This document shows, piece by piece, positions 6,595 to 11,484 of a DNA stretch of 11,484 nt. This stretch comes from Nitrospirae bacterium RIFCSPHIGHO2_01_FULL_66_17. Lineage in GTDB: Bacteria; Nitrospirota; Nitrospiria; 2-01-FULL-66-17. A program made the position numbers and the translations under genes. The DNA is taken from the NCBI GenBank assembly GCA_001803875.1, contig MHEO01000057.1:7537-19020 (forward strand). The letters are read 5' to 3'. Each line of letters starts with the position of its first letter. Position 1 is the first letter of the stretch. The notes beneath the pieces are model-generated. The model worked only from the letters and a program-made list of their open reading frames with translations, was not told the DNA's origin and ran no database searches.

Positions 6595-7844
6595 TAACTC
6601 GCCTCGCCGTCGTCGCGGGTGGTCTGTTCGCCGTGTTCATGGTGGCTCCGGCCGCCGCGGAGATCGCGATCACGCAGGCCACCACCACCACGCTGTGCGA
6701 GAACTTTCAACCGGCGATCAGCGGCGACGGAAACCGGATCGTGTTCCTTGCGGACTGTGAGATCATCCCCGGCCGGAACGCCGACCAGAACTACGAGGTG
6801 TTCCTGTACGACATTGAAGCGAAGCGATTCACCCAGGTGACCGACACGACGGGCAGGTACAGGAACAACGGCCCCGCGATCAACCACGACGGCGCCCGCG
6901 TCGTGTTTTCCTCCTCCGCCGATCTGCTGTCCGGACAGAACGCCGACGGCAACGCCGAGATCTTCCTGTTCGACGCGGCGGCCGATCGACTCACCCAGCT
7001 CACCCGGACGGCGTCCCCCGCCGCCAACAACGCGCCGTCGATCGACGGCGCGGGGCGCGCGGTCGTGTTCCTGTCGACGGGCGATCTGGTCAAGGGGCGG
7101 AACCGGGACGGGAGCGCGGAGGTGTTTTCGCTCGACCTGCCGGGCGGAAAGGCCGCGCAACTGACCCGGATCGACGCGCCGCCTCCCGCGGAGCCGAGGC
7201 CGCTGCCCATTGCCGCGGCGTCGATCACGCGGGACGGAGCGGCGGTGGTCATCGAGTCGTCGGCCGAGCTGGTCCGCGGGCGCAATCGCGAGCGCGTCCC
7301 GCAGATTTTCCGCTACGACCGAACCAAGAAGGCGATGCGTCAGCTCACGGACCGAACGCACGCGCACGGCGCTGAGCACCGCCACGGGGCGCCGGCGGCG
7401 AGCGACGACGGGCGGCGGCTTGCGCTGGTCGTCGACGGCGAAGACGGCGCCCCTTCCCCCACGGGGGGCCGGACCGTCACGGCCCAGCGGGTCTTGGCGG
7501 TGCTCGACACGGGCACGGGGGAGACGACGCGGCTGCTGTCGGGGAGCGACTGCCGGATCGACGCCCCCTCCGTCAACGGCGACGCGACGGTGGTGGTGTT
7601 CGCCTCCACCTGCGACTTTGTGGGCACGAATCAGGATCGCGGCCAACCCAACCTCGAGGTCTTTGTCTACCGGAGCGCGACCGGCTTGGTGACGCAGCTC
7701 ACGCATACGATCCGCGACTTCAACCACACACCCTCGATCGACCGCTCGGGCCGCCGGATCGCGTTCGGATCCGACCGGGATATTCACCGCGGCGGCAACC
7801 TGGATGAGAATTCCGAAATCTTTCTCGCGGTTCTTGACGAGTAA
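6591..7844 (+). CDS. Exported TolB/PD40-like seven-bladed propeller protein, TTG start
   Basis: The frame stays open upstream to 6108, but that part only shadows the dihaem gene. TTG at 6591 overlaps the dihaem gene's TGA (TTGA), has AGG seven bases upstream, and opens a textbook signal peptide: arginine at 4, hydrophobic 5-19, APAAA before EIAIT. The protein is then 417 residues. A recurring motif, G-x-N-x-D with variants and then E-(V/I)-F, starts near residues 61, 115, 169, 230, 345 and 401, about 54-61 apart, with one weak blade near 287. This implies seven blades, probably closed by the N-terminal strand. Blades 1 and 6 each have a cysteine pair 20 residues apart (36/56 and 321/341), probably disulfides. 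No haem motif or catalytic site is seen. TolB-like repeats usually bind proteins or carbohydrates in the periplasm. A scaffold or binding partner for the neighbouring haem proteins is inferred from coupling only. Confidence 0.85.
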   Translation: MITRLAVVAGGLFAVFMVAPAAAEIAITQATTTTLCENFQPAISGDGNRIVFLADCEIIPGRNADQNYEVFLYDIEAKRFTQVTDTTGRYRNNGPAINHDGARVVFSSSADLLSGQNADGNAEIFLFDAAADRLTQLTRTASPAANNAPSIDGAGRAVVFLSTGDLVKGRNRDGSAEVFSLDLPGGKAAQLTRIDAPPPAEPRPLPIAAASITRDGAAVVIESSAELVRGRNRERVPQIFRYDRTKKAMRQLTDRTHAHGAEHRHGAPAASDDGRRLALVVDGEDGAPSPTGGRTVTAQRVLAVLDTGTGETTRLLSGSDCRIDAPSVNGDATVVVFASTCDFVGTNQDRGQPNLEVFVYRSATGLVTQLTHTIRDFNHTPSIDRSGRRIAFGSDRDIHRGGNLDENSEIFLAVLDE

Positions 7845-10338
7845 TCCGCTCGGCACAACCCTCCGGTTGCGGCAGGTCCTGGCGGTGCTTGCCGCGGGTC
7901 TGGCGTGTGTCGGGGCGGCGTCGTCGGCGTCCGATCCCGATACGTCCCGGGGAACCGGGCTCGGCGCGTCGCACGTCGTCATCGACGCCACCAATCCCGA
8001 TTCGGTGTACGTCCCCAGCACGCTCTACGGCGTGTACCGCAGCCACGACGGCGGGGTCACGTGGCGCCTCAGCACCGACGGCGTCGGCGCGTCGGACTTT
8101 TACGCACTCGCCGTCCACCCGACCGACTCGCGCGTCCTGTTCGTGGGCGCGGCCGGCGGAGGGCTGTACCGTTCCGACGATTCCGGCGCGACATGGACGC
8201 CGACGAACCGCGGCCTCGCGGACACGTCGGTCTACGACATCCTGTTCGACCGGCGCGACTCCCGGATCATGTACGTGCTGACGCTGCGCGAGGTGTATAC
8301 GAGCGCCGACGGGGGCGCGAGCTGGCGTCCCGTATTCCGCGAGCACGCCGCCTTGGCCGACCGGTCTTTCCATCGGCGGCTCGTTGTCGTTCCGGGGGCG
8401 CGGCCGACGTTTCTGGTGGCGACCGGTGAACGCGGGTACCGGCGGGCGGAGGGCGACGATGCGTGGCGGCCGTTGATCGCCGACGCGGTGTCGCTGAAGG
8501 TCACGGCGTTCGCCTTCCACGAGGCCACGGGGACGTTGTACGCGGCGGCGGCGTTCGCCGAGGGGCTCTATCGGAGCGCCGACGGCGGGGCCACGTGGAT
8601 GACCGTAGGAACCGGGCTGAGCCGCGCATGGAGCCACCGGCTGATCGTCGACCCCGGGGATGCGCGGGTGCTCTACCTGGCCACCAAGAACGCCGGCGTG
8701 ATGAAGAGCGCGGACGGCGGGGCGACGTGGACGGGGATCAACGCCGGGTTGACCGAGCAGGACGTCAAGGGCCTCGCGATCCATCCCAGGGATTCGAAGC
8801 GCCTGTACGCCGCGACCTACGGACGCGGCATCTTCACCAGCGACGACGGAGGAGCCCGGTGGATCCATCGGCCCGTGCCGGAGTTCCCGACGTGGGAGCA
8901 TCTCTACGCGTCGCTCGCGCGATCGGTGCAGGCGCGCGGACGGCCGCCGGATCCTCCCGACGCCTTTCGGAAGTGCCAGGAGTGTCACGGTTGGACCGAT
9001 CCGCTGCTCAACGGGCCGACCAAGCAGACGTTCTGGCGCGTGTTTCCGTCGCACCGCGACTGGCACGACACGATGGGGAGGATGCGCGGACCGGCGCGCC
9101 TGACGCCGGCGGACGAAGCGGCGATTCTGGCCTATCTCAACACGTACTATGGGCCGGAACCCGCGCCACCCTTCGCCCAGGCGCGCGTGCTGGAACTGCC
9201 GATGTTCCGCGACAAGGCGTGCCGGCCGACCAATCTGGCCGCGGCGGACCTCAACGGGGACGGGCGCACCGACCTCGCCGTGTCCGGTTTCTGCAACCGG
9301 TTCGCGGTGTTGTTCGCGGACCCGGAGACGCCGGGGGGCTTTCTGCCGCCCCGGGAAATTCAGGTCCCCACCTCGGCGATCGGGCTGGCGGTGATTCCGC
9401 GGACGAACGGCTTGCCGCTGATCGTGGTGTCGAACTGCGCGAACCCCGACGCGATCGATCGACAGCCGCTCTTGCACGTCGTGTCGATGGACCGGCTCGA
9501 GGTCGTCGAGACGCTGCCATCCGGCGGAAAGGCGCCGGATGACATCGCCGTCGCGGACTTCGACGGCGACGGCCGGCTCGATCTGGCCGTGGGGCACTGG
9601 AAGGGCGGCGTGCTGTCGGTGCTCCTGGGGACCGAGCGGGACGGGGTGTTCCGCGTCCCGGAGCCGTCGTCTCCGCAGCGGGTGGTGATCGGCGACGAAC
9701 ATTGGCAGGTCGTGGCCCGGGACCTTGACCGGGACAACGACATCGACGTCGCCTTCCCCGTGTGGACCAATGGGACCGAGGGGGATCGGGCGCGCACGGC
9801 GCACCTCGTCGTCCTGCGCGGAGACGGACGGGGCGGTTTCCAGGCGGAACCGCTGGCGCGCGTGCCGCTCGACCGGGAAGCGCGCTCGTTGACGGTCGCC
9901 GATTTCGACGGGGACGGCGCGCCGGACATCGCGGTCGCGAATCCGGGGTCGGGCGTCCGCGAGGACGGCACGATCGTGGTGGCCGCCGGGGGGGCGTCCT
10001 TCGCTCCACGGAACGCCGGCGAGCCGCGGCTGGAGCTGCTGGCGCCCCAAGGCATCGCCAGCGCGGATTTCGATCGCGACGGCAGCCCGGACGTGGTCGT
10101 CGCGAGCCGGCCGGTGAACGGACCCGGGCGCGTGACGGTGCTGTACAATGACGGCGGCGGGAGGTTTGCGCGCGCGCGCGCCCAGGAACTGTCGTTCGGA
10201 GCCAAGGCGCGCGTCTCCGCGCTCGGCTTCCAGCCGATCCTGGCGACGGACGTCAACGGCGACGGGGCGCCGGATCTCGTCGTCGCCAACAACGAGGGGA
10301 ATACCGTGTCGATATTTTACAACGGGTCGGCGCCATGA
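7804..10338 (+). CDS. Exported Asp-box propeller / haem c / FG-GAP propeller fusion protein
   Basis: This 844-residue protein has three parts. First is an Asp-box propeller with S-x-D-(G/S)-G-x-x-W turns starting near residues 80, 124, 167, 258, 302 and 346; a fourth blade near 212 has RRAEGDDAW instead, giving seven blades. Then comes a haem c domain with CQECH at 391-395, Met424 or Met427 as likely distal ligand, and a closing helix (LTPADEAAILAYL). Last is an FG-GAP/VCBS-type propeller whose Ca-binding loops (D-x-(D/N)-x-D family) begin at 482, 585, 640, 700, 755 and 816, with a degenerate blade near 531. The ATG at 7804 overlaps the previous gene by 41 bases and gives a long n-region before the hydrophobic core. 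A TTG at 7867 would give a compact 22-residue signal peptide and a 22-base gap. Neither has a strong Shine-Dalgarno. The likely location is the periplasm or outer surface; the redox partner is unknown. Confidence 0.9.
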   Translation: MRIPKSFSRFLTSNPLGTTLRLRQVLAVLAAGLACVGAASSASDPDTSRGTGLGASHVVIDATNPDSVYVPSTLYGVYRSHDGGVTWRLSTDGVGASDFYALAVHPTDSRVLFVGAAGGGLYRSDDSGATWTPTNRGLADTSVYDILFDRRDSRIMYVLTLREVYTSADGGASWRPVFREHAALADRSFHRRLVVVPGARPTFLVATGERGYRRAEGDDAWRPLIADAVSLKVTAFAFHEATGTLYAAAAFAEGLYRSADGGATWMTVGTGLSRAWSHRLIVDPGDARVLYLATKNAGVMKSADGGATWTGINAGLTEQDVKGLAIHPRDSKRLYAATYGRGIFTSDDGGARWIHRPVPEFPTWEHLYASLARSVQARGRPPDPPDAFRKCQECHGWTDPLLNGPTKQTFWRVFPSHRDWHDTMGRMRGPARLTPADEAAILAYLNTYYGPEPAPPFAQARVLELPMFRDKACRPTNLAAADLNGDGRTDLAVSGFCNRFAVLFADPETPGGFLPPREIQVPTSAIGLAVIPRTNGLPLIVVSNCANPDAIDRQPLLHVVSMDRLEVVETLPSGGKAPDDIAVADFDGDGRLDLAVGHWKGGVLSVLLGTERDGVFRVPEPSSPQRVVIGDEHWQVVARDLDRDNDIDVAFPVWTNGTEGDRARTAHLVVLRGDGRGGFQAEPLARVPLDREARSLTVADFDGDGAPDIAVANPGSGVREDGTIVVAAGGASFAPRNAGEPRLELLAPQGIASADFDRDGSPDVVVASRPVNGPGRVTVLYNDGGGRFARARAQELSFGAKARVSALGFQPILATDVNGDGAPDLVVANNEGNTVSIFYNGSAP
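10168..10181. repeat. (GC)7 dinucleotide tract inside the propeller-haem fusion gene
   Basis: This is an uninterrupted alternating GC run of 14 bases encoding Ala-Arg-Ala-Arg within RFARARAQEL. Such tracts are prone to slippage, and a change of one unit would shift the frame about 55 codons before the end. It would then also disturb the ATGA coupling to the next gene. In DNA of this GC content it may simply reflect composition. Confidence 0.7.
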
Positions 10339-11484
10339 ACCTCGCGCGCACGCGGTGGTTTGCGCTGGCGACGATTCCGGTGGTGGTGGGGCTCTTGCTG
10401 CTCGTCGGGCTTCCGAAGCCGTCGGATCTGAATCCGATGACCGTGGTGCAGCGGGTCAAGCTCGCGATCAAGAAGCGCAATGAGCGCGAACCCATCCAGA
10501 TTTCCCAGATCGTCATCAATCCCCGGCGTCCCGAGGTGGTCTACGCGGCCAGCCACTTCTACGGGATGCTCAAGAGCGTCGATCGCGGGGCGACCTGGCG
10601 ATTCGTCGCCAAGGGACTGGGGACGACCGACGTGTACTCCATGGCGATGCATCCGACCAGGCCGGAGACGATATTCGCCGCGACCACGGGATCGGGGGTC
10701 TACGTGAGCGACGATGGGGGCGAGACCTGGGCGCAGCGAAACGACGGGCTTACGGATACGAACGTCGAGGACATCGGGTTCGACCCGGCCGATCCCGAGA
10801 CCGTGTACGCGGCGACGATGCGCGAGGTGTTCAAGAGCGCCGACGGCGGCCGGACCTGGGCGCGGCTGTTCTCCGACAATCGGATGGCGGGCGAAAGCCA
10901 TTACATGCACACCCTCCTGGTGGCGCGGTTCCCCGGGCACCCCGCACCGGTGCTGTTCGTGGGGACGCCCGCCGGGGGTTTTCGGCGGGCCGAGGGCGAC
11001 CCCGCGTGGGAACTGTTGAACGGCAAGGTCCAGGGCCAGAAGCTCACCGTGTTCACCTACGATACTCGGGTGAAGACCCTTTTCGCGGGCAGTTTGAGCG
11101 GGAAGTTCTTCGCCAGCCGGGATGCGGGCAAGACGTGGGCGCCACTCGGGGGTCTGCCCGTGGGCGCGAATTGGTGGCACCGGATCGTGTTGCATCCGAC
11201 CGACCCGCAGACGATCTTCGCGGGCAGCAAGGCCCACGGGGTCTTCAAGAGCACCGACGGCGGACGGACCTGGGTCGAGGCGAACCAGGGCTTGTCCTAC
11301 AAGGTGGCGAAGGCGCTGGCGGTCGATCCCGCCGATCCGCGGGCGATGTACGTGGGGACGCCGGGCGTGCTGGCCACCTCGAAGGACGGGGGCGCGACCT
11401 GGAACTCGGTTCCGTTGGTCCTTCCGCCCTATGACGACGTGGTGGCGTGGCTGGGGTACACCAAGCAGTCGGTCGACGCCACGC
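10335..11484 (+). CDS. Asp-box propeller protein, paralogue of the 7804 gene product, 3'-truncated by the window edge
   Basis: The ATG overlaps the previous gene's TGA (ATGA), implying translational coupling; no clear Shine-Dalgarno is present. The frame is open to the window end (383 residues visible). A hydrophobic segment at about 8-26 after basic residues is a signal peptide or membrane anchor. No clear cleavage site follows, and a basic linker (VKLAIKKRNER) comes next. Asp-box turns start near residues 81, 125, 168, 261, 306 and 349, with a degenerate fourth blade (RRAEGDPAW) near 217. These positions track the 7804 gene product (80, 124, 167, 258, 302, 346, with RRAEGDDAW near 213), so the two are collinear paralogues. 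The visible end (YDDVVAWLGYTKQSVDAT) aligns with the segment 10-20 residues before the CQECH haem motif there. A haem c domain just past the window edge is therefore predicted, not seen. Confidence 0.9.
   Translation, partial: MNLARTRWFALATIPVVVGLLLLVGLPKPSDLNPMTVVQRVKLAIKKRNEREPIQISQIVINPRRPEVVYAASHFYGMLKSVDRGATWRFVAKGLGTTDVYSMAMHPTRPETIFAATTGSGVYVSDDGGETWAQRNDGLTDTNVEDIGFDPADPETVYAATMREVFKSADGGRTWARLFSDNRMAGESHYMHTLLVARFPGHPAPVLFVGTPAGGFRRAEGDPAWELLNGKVQGQKLTVFTYDTRVKTLFAGSLSGKFFASRDAGKTWAPLGGLPVGANWWHRIVLHPTDPQTIFAGSKAHGVFKSTDGGRTWVEANQGLSYKVAKALAVDPADPRAMYVGTPGVLATSKDGGATWNSVPLVLPPYDDVVAWLGYTKQSVDAT

Noticed and set aside
7720..10050. 776-codon open frame on the - strand opposite the propeller-haem fusion gene
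   Set aside because: It is Arg/Pro/His-rich with no recognisable domain, and lies antisense to a gene with clear repeats and motifs. Long antisense frames are expected at this GC content.
1..11484. tRNA, rRNA, CRISPR array, insertion sequence or attachment site
   Set aside because: I saw no spaced identical repeats, transposase-like product, terminal inverted repeats or RNA-gene signature. The DNA is almost fully occupied by the six genes.

Overview
The window is GC-rich, densely packed bacterial DNA. All six genes read on the + strand, and no gap between them exceeds 300 bases. Every gene with a visible N-terminus starts with an export signal or membrane anchor. Four products carry, or are predicted to carry, covalently bound haem c. 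This points to a Gram-negative-type bacterium with a cytochrome c maturation pathway and a large set of exported redox and beta-propeller proteins. I cannot name the species; by base composition and gene style it resembles deep-branching environmental lineages more than a model organism.

Layout. (1) At 1-2840 lies the 3' part of a large secreted protein: an unrecognised N-terminal region, five fibronectin type III (FN3) repeats and a C-terminal beta-rich domain. It looks somewhat less GC-rich than the rest and is closed by a strong intrinsic terminator at 2882-2919. (2) At 2940-4607 is an exported protein with an N-terminal monohaem cytochrome c domain, an Asp-box (BNR-type) propeller and a C-terminal beta domain. 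Its Shine-Dalgarno sequence directly abuts the terminator. (3) After a 115-base gap with a plausible sigma70-type promoter comes a tightly packed set of four genes. They are a 623-residue dihaem protein (4723-6594), a TolB/PD40-like seven-bladed propeller with a TTG start (6591-7844), an 844-residue fusion of Asp-box propeller, haem c domain and FG-GAP propeller (from 7804), and a second Asp-box propeller paralogue (10335 to the window end, incomplete).

Working together. Gene ends overlap (TTGA at 6591, ATGA at 10335), which suggests translational coupling and one transcript from about 4700 onward. Haem c domains are repeatedly joined to propellers in different orders: haem-propeller in the 2940 gene, propeller-haem-propeller in the 7804 gene. 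The 10335 gene keeps the 7804 gene's propeller almost register for register, so it should reach a haem motif just beyond the window. The simplest reading is a set of periplasmic or cell-surface electron-transfer or redox-sensing proteins built on propeller scaffolds. The substrate and partners cannot be read from the sequence. The link between the haem-propeller fusions is the best candidate here for an undescribed system.
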